Shown here one piece after another: positions 1 to 10,900 of a DNA stretch of 64,000 nt (the stretch's first letter is position 1; the number at the start of each line of letters is the position of its first letter). The notes beneath the pieces are model-generated. The model was not told the origin of the DNA. It did not search any database and saw nothing but the letters and a program-made list of their open reading frames with translations. Source of the DNA: Pomphorhynchus laevis (Eukaryota > Acanthocephala > Palaeacanthocephala > Echinorhynchida > Pomphorhynchidae); NCBI GenBank assembly GCA_012934845.2, contig WNNJ02003593.1, forward strand, positions 248,001 through 312,000. The letters run 5' to 3'. The position numbers and the translations under genes were made by a program.

Positions 1-120
1 AATGAAGTATTTCCTCTGATGAAATTTGATTATCAAGTATCTTATTATAATACAAAGTTTATTATTAATTATCCATTCATAAAAATTTTCCGCTAAAATT
101 ATAATATAAATATTATATTA
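1..120 (-). mobile_element. solo 3' end of the Naiad-like Penelope-like element (PLE)
   Basis: The first ~120 bases match, in reverse, the segment that follows the stop codon of the PLE copy at 43260-43330: the landmark gaggaaatac, a run corresponding to an attagaataagatact-like stretch, then a landmark near ggataataaat. Only this small part of the untranslated region is present, so it is a truncated copy cut by the window edge. Confidence 0.6.
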
Positions 121-1096
121 TAATATTCATATTTGTTATTATCTAATATAACAAAAGAGTAGCTAGTGGGCAGTAGATCAAAGCAAAAGGGAAGTATAAA
201 TAATTAGAAATGTTATTAACATTATTTATTAAATTAGAAATAATAATTAAATAATATATTTATCTGGAACTGAAATCTGGAATGTAATTTGCTAGAACAG
301 GTTATAAATTTTCTATAAATAATATAATTATTATTTATCCTAGCAGTACATTGATTGCAATATATAATTAAAATTATTGATTCGTTAAAATACACACATA
401 GGGCAAACTGCTTATAATTAAAATCAAGATTTTATGACACGAACATTTTAAATGTGAATTTAATGATATACCGCCATTTTCAATGATATTCAATTTTGCA
501 AAATTTTGAATTATAGATTTTATGCATACAATTTTTAATATATTCAACTGTATAAGTTCTAATGTGCAGAATATTAGGGGTTCGAATAGAATTTAAAATT
601 ATTGTTATTAAATGGATCCAAGAAACAAATAACGATATAGTTTTATTTTAAATATTATTTTTAGAACAATTTTTGTTTTACAGTCTTGACATTTGTGAAG
701 ATCCATCTAATAACGTTTAAGTTCTTAACTGAAATATATAACTCTCGTTGATTTAAAAAATTACGTAAAATATCGATCAACCATGCAAATTTATTGATTG
801 CATACTTTTATCTTTTATACATTTCAAATAAATAATCATTATTACCTACCCTTATTAGTGGATCGTCACTTATCATTTGACGATTATTAATTCTGTCTGG
901 TGACTGTTAGTAGTTATCCGAAATTTTCATTAATAATTCAAAATCATTCCATCTATATTGCGCAATTCAATAATACACAATACAATTTCGTTAACAAATG
1001 TTTTAGAATTTCAGATTTTATTTAAAAAGCTGAGAGTAACAGTCTGTAAAATTTGAAATAACTGGGTATTGCCTAAAATATACCTAAAATTCTATA
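121..1096. other. AT-rich intergenic DNA upstream of the SspA-like gene
   Basis: About 1 kb of AT-rich sequence without a convincing exon or repeat family. Any promoter of the downstream gene should lie here, but I see no clear TATA box at a sensible distance. 166-200 contains a weak match to the 'gatcaaagaaaa' end of the MITE family at 45686. Confidence 0.4.
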
Positions 1097-1939
1097 ATGT
1101 ATTCGACAGCACCGGCATCAGCGTCGTTTAGTGCAGGTGATATACAAAGTACCGCATCCACAAATGACGAGATACCAATACTACCACAGTCATCGAATAC
1201 AGCGTCCACTTCATGGATGACCTCATTGAGTACTTCAATTAGTGGAACAACGCCGTCTAATAACAGTATCCCACTAACATCGCATGTGATAACATCCATG
1301 TCAAATCATAGGCCTGTTATTATTTATGCTGACACTAATCTCGCCCACCTTTTGTGCTTGCGACTGGCATTTTCCTTTAAAGCCGTTGACTACAGCATTT
1401 GTAGGATTGATTTAAATACCAACGAGCAATGCTCTGACGACTACAGAAGAGTTAATCCTAGTGGTGTGTTACCTGCTTTGATAGTATACGATGAAAGTTT
1501 ACGAATACGATTTCCAATTACTAACATCCAGTCGATATTGGAGTATATCGAAGAGCGTTGGCCACAGCAGCCATCTTTAATGCCCTCAGATCCGGTTAGG
1601 AGAGCAAAAACCCGTATGCTGATGTCGAAAATGATTGCTACACATGAAAATGACGACCTTGCCGATAGCTTTAATAGTCTAGAAATGTTCCTCGTGACGT
1701 ACGGATGCTGTCATCACAATGAGGGCAAATACAGTATGGGCGATGATGTTTCTCTTGCCGATTGCTGTTTACTGCCAATACTTTTACCACCACCACTGCA
1801 ACAACATTCTCGTATTAGTAGCCTTCCTGAGAATCTTTCTAAAGTAGCGAGAAATCTTTTAGAGCTTGAAGCCGTTAAATTAACAATGACCTCAGAAATA
1901 GAACCTAATGTAGTGTTTGCGGCTTTGAGAGAACTTTAA
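1097..1939 (+). CDS. SspA-like / glutathione-S-transferase-fold protein with Ser/Thr-rich leader
   Basis: A single uninterrupted 280-codon frame starts at ATG 1097 and ends at TAA 1937-1939. Residues 1-70 are Ser/Thr-rich and low in complexity, with no signal peptide or membrane segment. Residues 72-155 look like a thioredoxin-type GST N-domain: NPSGVLPAL (120-128) carries the expected cis-proline P126, followed by ILEYIEERWP (147-156). Residues 160-280 fit a helical C-domain; LMPSDPVRRAKTR and DVSLADCCLLPILL align with the conserved blocks of bacterial stringent starvation protein A (LMP..PVAR.. and .SLVDC..APLLW). SspA binds RNA polymerase in gamma-proteobacteria and lacks GST activity; the role here is unknown. 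The G+C is clearly above the flanks, as expected of coding DNA. A polyadenylation signal aataaa lies at 2173-2178. Alternatives are an omega- or zeta-like GST. The coding call is strong, the SspA assignment moderate. Confidence 0.75.
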   Translation: MYSTAPASASFSAGDIQSTASTNDEIPILPQSSNTASTSWMTSLSTSISGTTPSNNSIPLTSHVITSMSNHRPVIIYADTNLAHLLCLRLAFSFKAVDYSICRIDLNTNEQCSDDYRRVNPSGVLPALIVYDESLRIRFPITNIQSILEYIEERWPQQPSLMPSDPVRRAKTRMLMSKMIATHENDDLADSFNSLEMFLVTYGCCHHNEGKYSMGDDVSLADCCLLPILLPPPLQQHSRISSLPENLSKVARNLLELEAVKLTMTSEIEPNVVFAALREL

Positions 1940-2575
1940 TATTTTTATAACCTGTTTTATTAACTGTATTTTGTTGTCTAACGGATCATTATAGTACTTT
2001 TAAATTTTTAATTGCTTTTCATGTGAAAGATCAAGAATACAGACTCTGTATTCAATTTACTTTGTTAACTTTAATGTTTTTGAAAATATAGTCTTCGAAA
2101 ATTCACTCAAATTATTGCTTTCTTATTTTATGCGTTTAGATGTTCAATATATCATAATTATTAATTTAACGAAATAAAATGTTAAGTTGAAGTCTGAGTT
2201 CTATTTAAATTTTTTTATTGTTATTATTTTGTCCTAATGTACGGCTTTATAAAATTTAAGCATTTCACATCTGAAAAAAAACGATATTTAAAAATGTCAC
2301 TGCAACAAATTATTTCGACTCTATTATTTTCAGTATATAACTTGTAATAATTCAGATTATTTTATGATCAAATTAACTTTTTATTATTGAATTTTACAAT
2401 TTCAAAGCAAGAATATCGATTCTTTTAATATTAACTTTTGAACATCTTATAGCATTTGATACGTTTTATTTGTCCATTTAATTTTCGACAAAAACTGATT
2501 TTATTTTTGAGACAGAAATTAATTGCAAAGTTAAGAGCATTCGTTCAATTGTTAACTTCAAAGGTAAAATTCTTA
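1940..2575. other. 3' flank of the SspA-like gene
   Basis: AT-rich DNA holding the candidate polyadenylation signal at 2173 and no further recognised feature. Around 2399-2430 a short stretch is shared with about 3664-3690, the edge of the duplicated repeat that follows. Confidence 0.4.
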
Positions 2576-3690
2576 AGTTATTTTGCCGCAAACACCATCT
2601 TCGCTAATCCAGCTGGTGTGATCTTAAAAAATTGATAAAAATAAATCAAAAAAAAACATCAAAAGATAACCAGCACCGATCGAAAGAACCTGGACTCGAA
2701 TCTGAAACTGCAAATAGTGTTCAAAAGGAAACTATTGCGGTACAAAGCATTCTGATGTGTCCAAGTGTACCATTGTTAGTCAATTGTGGATGAAACAATA
2801 TTAATATGTTAGGCTAAAATCTGCCATGTTTTGAGTCAAGGTCATTGCTTTTTAGAATCATTAATGAGCAACACACATATCACCTTCCCTAATTTTTATC
2901 CTCCTTATCTGATCAAAATTCTTCAGGTAGTGAAATTGCAATTTCAAAAGTGATACTGAAGAAGTGAAACTTCCTGAAAGCTTTAGATTTAAAATAAAAA
3001 ATAATTTTGATTTCATTCGATTTTTATTTATTATATATAAGGTTTAAACCACTGCCTAGGATTTCCTTGAATACGATAACACATTCTTTTTGAATTTATA
3101 ATTTCAAAACAAGATTGAAACAAGGTGAGACAAGATTGGTTTTATTTACGTTTCGGCTTAGTTAGCCTTTTTCAAAATTGTAAGTAGTTGAATCATTTGT
3201 AAACTTCAAAACTAAATTTCTTAAGTGATATTGCTGCAAACACCATCTTCGCTAATCCAGCTGGTGTGATCTTGAAAAATTGATAAAAATAAATCAAATA
3301 AACCACCAAAGGATCACCAGCATCGATTTAAAGATCTACTGATCACAAGTGTTAAAGATAAAGAAATAATGATTTAAATGCATCTCGAAAAATGCGTCTT
3401 CCTAAATGCATTAAATTTAAGGTTTCATATAATGAAAAATTTCTAGCTGTACTGGATCGTTAGCTTGGCTTGTAAGGCGTAGTCTCACCGATCGAATAAA
3501 TCTAGATTAGAATCTGAAACTGCAAATAGTGTTCAAAAGCAAACTACTGCGGTGCAAAGCATTCTGATGTATCTGAGTGTACCATTGTTAGTCAATCGTG
3601 GATGAAACAATTTTAATATGTTAGGCTAAAATTTGCAATGTTTTGAGTCAAGGTCATTGCTTTTTAGAATTTCGACACAAGAATATCAAT
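2576..3690. repeat. two diverged direct copies of a ~300-base unknown repeat
   Basis: 2576-2880 and 3221-3680 share long matching runs: the 'caccatcttcgctaatccag' block, a 'gcaaatagtgttcaaaag' block, and a block near 'ttttgagtcaaggtcattgc'. The second copy carries about 150 extra bases (roughly 3345-3495). No protein-coding capacity is visible in either copy. Family unknown. Confidence 0.7.
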
Positions 3691-4233
3691 TCTTTAAATG
3701 CTTAATCTAATACCTAAAATAGTCTTATTCTTTTGACATTTTCACTACTCTTTATTCTTAAATTATTTAGCGCCATATTTGTTTAATAAAATTACTAGGA
3801 AAATGGAATGAGTAAATTACACATTATTACATGCAATAAAATAAGCTCATTATGCAAAGATCGGAATTCCTTAGGAAGGAAATTGTAAAGTTTAGTCATT
3901 TGTTATACGGAAAATATGGTCAAAACAAAGATGATAATTATGAAGGTATATTTAGGCATAAGGCATAACTTTCTTATTTTATCAAAATTCCTACACATTT
4001 TTTACCTCATATTTTTTAAAATGTCATTTTATTCAAATTTTCGATCTTATACTTACACAATTTTAATGGTTTGTCTACAATTTATATTAAAACGTACAAT
4101 ACTATACAAATCTAAAACAAATTCGCATATTATAAAATATTTATCTTTCTAATAAGGCCTTTATCCTTTTTATTAATCACATGCTTTTATTTAATCGTCA
4201 GTGCTTCAATTATCTGTGGCCTGTTTTATTCGT
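3691..4233. other. AT-rich spacer, no gene seen
   Basis: A 78-codon frame at 3916-4152 is Phe/Ile/Tyr-rich, as expected by chance in DNA of this composition, and shows no domain. I do not call it a gene. Confidence 0.4.
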
Positions 4234-4985
4234 AATTTATTATTATATAAATCAGATCAGCTATATACGTCTACGTATTTTATATTATTTATAAATCTAA
4301 AATATTGTTAAATAAAATGAGTATTATATAAATTATATCAAGTTAAAATTTAAAATAATAGTCGATTTTTATGAATTGACTAATAAATAATATACTATGT
4401 ATTCAAAAAAGAAATAGAAGTCATCAGGAAGAATTGCTATATTATCAGGTTTTGGCCCTTATTCAGTATTCAACATTCTGCATTTAATATTTTGGCCCCG
4501 TAATATTTTTATATTTAAAAAATAGTCTACGTATTTTATATTATTTATAAATTAAAAATAATGCTAAATAAAATTCAAATAATTAAGCAATAAATAATTA
4601 TAAATAATTAATAATTGCTATAAGATATTTTTATAATTTATATAACGTAAACATTTATAATTGAAATTTAAAATAAAAGTCAATTTTTATGAAAATTGAG
4701 CAATAAACAATAGACGATTTATCAAAATAAGGATTAGATACTCATCGCGCTGAGAATCTAATCCAAGAATAAGAATCGATTCTCACCGCACTGTAGACAA
4801 TTAACTCGACGAAAATAAAGATAAATAATAAATAGATCATATCAAGTTAAAATTAAAAATTTAAATTTTAAATGAAAGTCAACTTTTATGAATTGACTAA
4901 TAAGCAATAGACGATGTATCATAAAAAAGATTCGACATTATGCATTTAATATTTCGGCACCGTAATGTTTTTATTTAAAAACATT
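4234..4985 (-). mobile_element. two or three degraded solo 3' ends of the Naiad-like PLE
   Basis: 4250-4500 begins with the terminal tag (aaatcagatcagct, then ctacgtatttta) and continues through the 'gaattgactaataaataata' and 'catcagga' landmarks to 'ttggccccg'. 4520-4985 repeats parts of the same path. Compared with the complete 3' region at 43260-43680, these are 5'-truncated copies on the minus strand. Confidence 0.65.
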
Positions 4986-5259
4986 AAGCTTTTAAATATA
5001 ACGCACATGTACATAGTTAACATCCTACATACGACTGTTTAAAAAATACAAAACGCATCCTGCAACATTATACTACTCAGATAATATATAATAAATAATA
5101 AATATAATTTATAAATATATTTATATTATAATATTATAATATTATTATATATAATTAATAATTAACATAATTAATTAAAATTTATAAATTTACAAGACAC
5201 ATTTTTGAATGAGCATTCACGCATATAATATATTATTAAATATAATACATTCTTCTTAT
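4986..5259. other. AT-rich spacer
   Basis: Almost pure A/T with short tandem runs. Nothing recognised. Confidence 0.35.
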
Positions 5260-6790
5260 TCTTCAGTCTTTGTCCCGCTTTGAGGCGAAGTCGGCTATAT
5301 GAGATTTAGCCCTCCATTTCGCCTATCTTGAGCCTGGTCTGGGTGAAGTCTAGATGCCATCAGATCTGCATGAAGGCCATCTAGCCATCGTCACTTGGGT
5401 CGAGATCTCGGGCGTTTACCTCTGAGCTCGTACTTTAAGGCGGTCTTTGCAAGGGATCAATTTTCCCTTCACAACACGTGGCCGTACCACCGGATTCTGG
5501 CATCTTGCATTTTTCTCACGATTGGAGCGACCCCGTATCTTTGGAGGATATCCATATTTCTTACGTGGTCAAATCATGTTATCCCGTTTATCCATCGCAC
5601 CATTTTAGTCTCCATGGCCGCTAGGCGTCATTCCGCTTCATTGGTAATAGGTCAACACTGTGCCGTACATGGTCACAAGGCGTATGATTGAGCGATAGAT
5701 ATTTGACTTTAGATAATCTTTAATTCGACGGTCACATAAAACTCCTGTCGCTGTTCGTCATTTTGTCCACGCTGAGCTTATTCTGCCGTGATTTCATGAG
5801 TCAGGTCACCATTTGCCAAAAGTATGGTTCCTAGGTACTTGAACTTGTCCGTACGTCTCAAATCAACGCCGTTGATGTTGATGGTGCCACTTTCCTGTGG
5901 GTCTGTTGTTAGGTATTCGGCCTTGTCTAGATTAATTCGTAGTCCGAATTATGTGAGTCAATTATTCCAGACTTTAGTTAATTCCTCCAGGTCTTTTTTG
6001 TAGTTCGTAGTCAGCCAGACATCGTCTGCGTATAAAATCGTGAGGAATCGGCTTTTGAATATCACTCGTTATAGCGTTCATAACTGTGTTGAATAAAGCC
6101 GGCGAGAGAGCGCTTCCCTGAAGGAAGCCCACTGATATTCAAAATGGCTGTGACATTACAGCTGCACTTAACACCCGGCTTTCGGAGTTCTGGTAGAGTA
6201 GCATCACCCATTTGATTAGATGCTCTGAAACTTGATGCTGTCGCAGTGCTTACCATATTATTTAATGTGGGACCCAGTCGAAAGCTTTCTCCAAGTCCAA
6301 GAATGCAACGTGGAGTGGCTGATTTTTCTCCAGTGCCTTTCGAGTGTCAATCGTGCTGCGTGGATAGCGTCAGTAGTGCCACAATATTTGACAAATACTG
6401 CTTGGTTTACAGAGATATTAACAATGTCACGGATACGCTTGTCTAAAATATGCTCGAACATTTTTATAGTTTGCGAGATCAATCGAGTTGGGCGCTAACT
6501 GGATCAGTCAGCTGGATTTTACTTTTTTTCCATATCGGTGATACTGCTCTGCCAACCGCTCGGTGTCCTATGTTCATTAGTGATCTTGTTGAATAAGCTG
6601 GTTAGCCAGGGGACCGGGTCCCAGCTTTTTGTCTTCCAGATCTCAGTCGCAATGTCGTCTGGGCCTGTGGCTTTACTTATCATCATACACTTTAATGAAT
6701 CCTTTAACTCGTACTTACTTATTTAAGGTAATGGAGCGGGCGTTACTGCAACTTCTGGGATCGGGGGATGTGGAAACTCCTCATTTGAGA
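5260..6790 (-). mobile_element. RTE/BovB-clade LINE fragment, reverse transcriptase, degraded
   Basis: The minus strand between about 6490 and 5950 encodes pieces of an RTE-type reverse transcriptase in broken frames. Motif A reads LHVAFLDLEKAFDWVPH (near 6325-6275), the fingers-palm motif B reads QGSALSPALFNTVMNAI (near 6125-6065), and motif C reads LYADDVWL (near 6035-6010). The remainder toward 5260 corresponds to the thumb and 3' end. Several stops and frameshifts make it a pseudogene. Its G+C is much higher than the flanks, which marks its edges. The clade call rests on the RTE-like block order and phrases; RTE elements usually also carry an APE endonuclease, which is not present here. 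Confidence 0.8.
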
Positions 6791-7085
6791 TTTCATCAAA
6801 ATGATATTAAATATAATACATAAAAAATAAAATATTAAATATTGCACAATTTGTAACGATATTTGTTTTCTAAATAGAAATATCATTAAACAGAAAAATA
6901 GTAAATTCAATAATAAAAATAGTAAACAATATTCAAACAGAAAATAGCAAAATATATAAATCAACGCAATAATATTAAAAATAAATTTAAAATCTTAAGC
7001 GGAAATTTTTATGGTTGGATAATAAATAATATACTTTGAATTAGAATAATATACTATATAATGAAATTTCATCAGAGGAAATACG
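6790..7085 (+). mobile_element. decayed C-terminus and 3' region of the Naiad-like PLE
   Basis: 6797-6990 matches, with many changes, the end of the PLE frame as seen at 43060-43260 (ending ..gcaaaatatataaatcaac), then the untranslated run to 'tcatcagaggaaatacgt' at 7070-7086. It is directly followed by another PLE C-terminus in the same orientation, so the two copies sit head to tail. Confidence 0.65.
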
Positions 7086-7086
7086 T

Positions 7087-7545
7087 CCTTAACACGGATT
7101 TGTAACGATATTGGCTTTCTTCAAACAAACATTGACATTAACATTGAGTAATGTTAATGATAAAGAGTGTATATATCTAGATATGAACATTAAATTAACA
7201 TTAACTAAAACTACTATTAATTTATATCGTAAAGATGACATATTTAAATTTACAAGAAACATATTTTTGCATGAGTATTCATGCATACCATATAATATAA
7301 AATATAATACATTAAATAATGAAATTTTAAGAATTGCAACAATATGTAATGATATTGGCTTTCTTCAAAATCATTTAAATAATTTAATAGATGCATATTT
7401 TAAACTAGGTTACTACAAAAATAAAATAAAACAGAAAATAGTAAAATATATAAATTAACAAAATATTATTGAAAATAAATTAAAACTATTAAGAGCAAAT
7501 TTTAATGGGTGGATAATAAATAATATAATGAAGCTGGATGCAGCA
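7087..7545 (+). mobile_element. C-terminal coding end of a Naiad-like PLE (second tandem copy)
   Basis: A frame at 7111-7458 encodes 'YLDMNIKLTL', 'FKFTRNIFLHEYSCIP' and 'NEILRIATICNDIGFLQNHL', ending in KYIN. This is the post-RT region typical of this PLE group: a 'YLD.NI' strand, then a His/Ser/Pro-containing strand, then a conserved helix with R-A-C. It is almost the same as 43006-43260. RT and endonuclease parts are missing, so the copy is 5' truncated. Confidence 0.8.
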
Positions 7546-7759
7546 CTATAAGCATCGCATCTAGAGTCATTAGCTTACACCAATGAAATATTGGATAATT
7601 AACTCACTTTTGTGAATAAATATATGCTTATCTCGTGTGAATAATGCATACACAAATCATTTTTTGTCTAAAATTTTAAATGTCCTTGCAAAAGATAGTA
7701 ATGCCTTATCTCTAAGATATATACAGTATTTCAAAGATATTATAATTTATTTAGCGCAA

Positions 7760-7922
7760 ATGGCTAAAAATATCCTAAAACGTTCAGTTATAGATAGCAA
7801 ATCCAATCCAGTTTCAGAGGCATCTGTTAGTATTGAACCTGTGTATAATGTCATAGATGAATACAATTATGACGATCAACACGTTGGTAACGTTTACTAT
7901 AACGGCGAATTAAAAATAAACG
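7760..7922 (+). other. coding exon 1 of the unknown phase-1 gene
   Basis: A pyrimidine-poor but plausible acceptor (ttatttag, 7747-7754) lies just before ATG 7760. The frame stays open to 7933, and the donor at 7923 (acg|gtataa) gives phase 1. The frame also extends upstream of the ATG without a stop to about 7620, so the true start could be further upstream. Confidence 0.5.
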
Positions 7923-10900
7923 GTATAATTTAAAACTTTTGCTAGAAGTCTATGAAATTATAGTTATAATTCGATTTCGGTTAAATTCTTATATTATTAT
8001 GGTGCAATGCAAAACTTATATTTGCATATATCTTCTTACTTTTGTTCCTAATAAGCTCATGTATTTATACATATGTACTTACATTTTATTAGAATATATT
8101 TTATGTTCATTAAATTGATATTTTTAGAAGTTTATTTAAAAAAATATATTATTCCACTAGTTTCATTGTTAATTGACTTACTTATTGGTTCTGAAGTGTT
8201 AAGGCTATTTGGTACTACAACGCACGTTACCAGCGTATGCTTGATGGATCAACGACCCTGATGTCGGGATCACGTTTGATTGATGTTGCCTTAAAATACT
8301 CGGCGCATTTATAGAAGCTCTGCCTATTGCCTCCGCAGGTACACGCATGGATGATTAATCAATCTCCTTAGCTGTAACGCTGAGGCTGGATATTCACTGT
8401 TGCCAAACATACCGCTGAATAGGTAGACAATAGGTTTCGAGGAATAATGCACACGCTTTCAACCGCAACAAATGCTCATCGCTCTTCCATCGTTACTCGG
8501 TCGTGAACGAGCTGATGCGTAACGCACAAGCTGCCATTGACATACAATCACTCCTCGAGTCTGTCAGTTTGACCCGAGAAGACTGCAAGCGGCCTGATGA
8601 AGTCAGTTTATTTTCATGGGAATCTGACCGAGTGCAAGTGTAGTACGTCACTTGTCCCAACAATCTGACCGTCTGCCACGTAGTTTAATCCGTTGCTGCT
8701 GCCGGCGCTGTGTCATCACATTCCGAGCAGCTTAACGTAGAAAATATAGCTGCCTCAACGAACGCCAGTACGTGTTTGTACCGACTGATGTGGAAACGCT
8801 ACACTACTCACGTAAATTGCAAAAGACTCGAACGCGCAACCGGGGAGCGTCATTCGTTTTGCTGATTTATGCAGGGGATCAGCCTCGCGATACTGCGGGA
8901 GAATGTTGCCTGCCTCCTCGAGTCGGCCGGTGTACTGACTTCCACTTCATCTGTCTTTGTGATCATGGTTCTGAAGGATGCGCGGATTTACGATAACACG
9001 GTGGTGGACAGACGAAGTGTAGTCCGCTTAGACCAGATTCCAATGAACGGCAACAACATAACAATGCATTCACGTTTCCTCAATATATCTTCTTTAAAAT
9101 CCTCTATCATTTCATTAACATTTTTTTGCCATCCAAATTTTTATTTTATTCTTGTTGCAATAAAATAAAAATATATGACAGTGAGTCATAACTGCCAGAT
9201 AAAATATTTTTTATAAGAATTATAGTTATAATAATCTAATAATAATTAAATATCTGGTAGGATTTCCATTTCGCGGTAAATTGAAAAATGTTAAGAATTT
9301 TCGACCTGGTACAATGTTCATTATAAATGTTCATCTACAAATTACAAAGGGAAGAATACAAAATTTAAATGTATTTAATTTGTATTTCAATAAACATTGA
9401 TAATGACCTATATACAAGGTCGAATATTCTGGACATTTTTCAATGTTATTTTTATTTATCATTATTTTGTATTTGTAAATACTAATCTGTACGGCAATTC
9501 GACACAAATCAAAAACTAACAACTCACTGCATCTTTAACCATACTCTAAACCGGACAGCACAGGAGAATGTATTAATTATATCAGCAGATGTCCGCGCAA
9601 ATACAAAGAAGGAGTAATTAAAAGCCTACTACAGAGAGCACAACGAATATACACAGAGCATACACAGAGCATAAAGGAAATAATATTAGTAATTGTTATT
9701 TATAAATATTGTTATTAGTAAATTATAAATCAGATCAGCTAACTAAGTCTACGTATTTTATAAATAAGAAATAAAGATAAATAATAATATAATATTTTAT
9801 ACTAATTATCAAATGTATAATTATCTAATTTATAATTCTGATATATGATTATATATACATAGTTTATAATTATGATTATGATATATATATGATTTATAAT
9901 TTATAATTTGATAATTTATTAATTTAATTATTTTGATATTTTTGTTTTAGTAAAACAATAATACCAATAAATTATATCTATAAGTATTAATATTGTGGCC
10001 AAAATATTTTGGTCTTAATATAAGTTATGTTTTTTTATTCTAATGTCAAGTGATTATCACCACCTTTAAGAAAATTTAAAATATTTAAGCATCAAAATAT
10101 GTTATTAAGTTATATCGAAGTCGATTTTTTGTACAATTAATCACTTATATTGAGTAATGAACTTTGGTCATTATTCCTTGTAATCAACCTTATAATTTGT
10201 AAATGATTTTAATCACTTTACATTAATTATATATTATAAATTATTATACATTGAGGTATATAAAAGTCAATTATTACTAAAAATTAATTATTTTGTATTT
10301 ACCTTAAAAAGATTTATTATTAAATGATAACATTTATTATTAAAATTATTCATCGATATATTTAAAACACGTAAAATTAAATCTCAAATAAATCAGATCA
10401 GATAACTGAGTCTACGTATTTTATACGATATATAAATATTAATACGATTTTGTTGGTTTATACGACTACATTATACGAAATAGAAATAAAATTTATTAAA
10501 CTTTATTGACTAATAAATAACATACTATGTATCAGAATAAGGATTTAAGGTCATCAGGAGTAACTGCCATTTAATCAAGTTCCGGCCCCTATTCCTCGAC
10601 ACAACATCGCAGCAGGGCCAAATACATGCTAATGACGTATTTCCTCACTTGAAATTTGATTATCTAGTATCTTATTCTAATATTTGGTTTGTTTGTATAT
10701 TGTAAATTTAATATTTTAATAATATTTTGCTGTTTATTAATTCTTTATTATGAGAAAAAAACAAAGAATTCATCAAACTAGCTTAAACCCTTTATAAATA
10801 TAAACCTTTATATATAAAGCTTTATATAAACCTTTAAAAAATATATAAACCTTTATAAACCGTATATAAGCCTTCGTAATTTTATTTATATAATGTTTTA

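Noticed and set aside
3916-4152. 78-codon plus-strand frame as a gene
   Set aside because: Composition is what AT-rich DNA gives by chance; no domain, splice or promoter support.
8772-9168. Plus-strand frames at 8772-8996 and 8869-9168 as genes
   Set aside because: They are overlapping shadows of the broken RLE-LINE tail.
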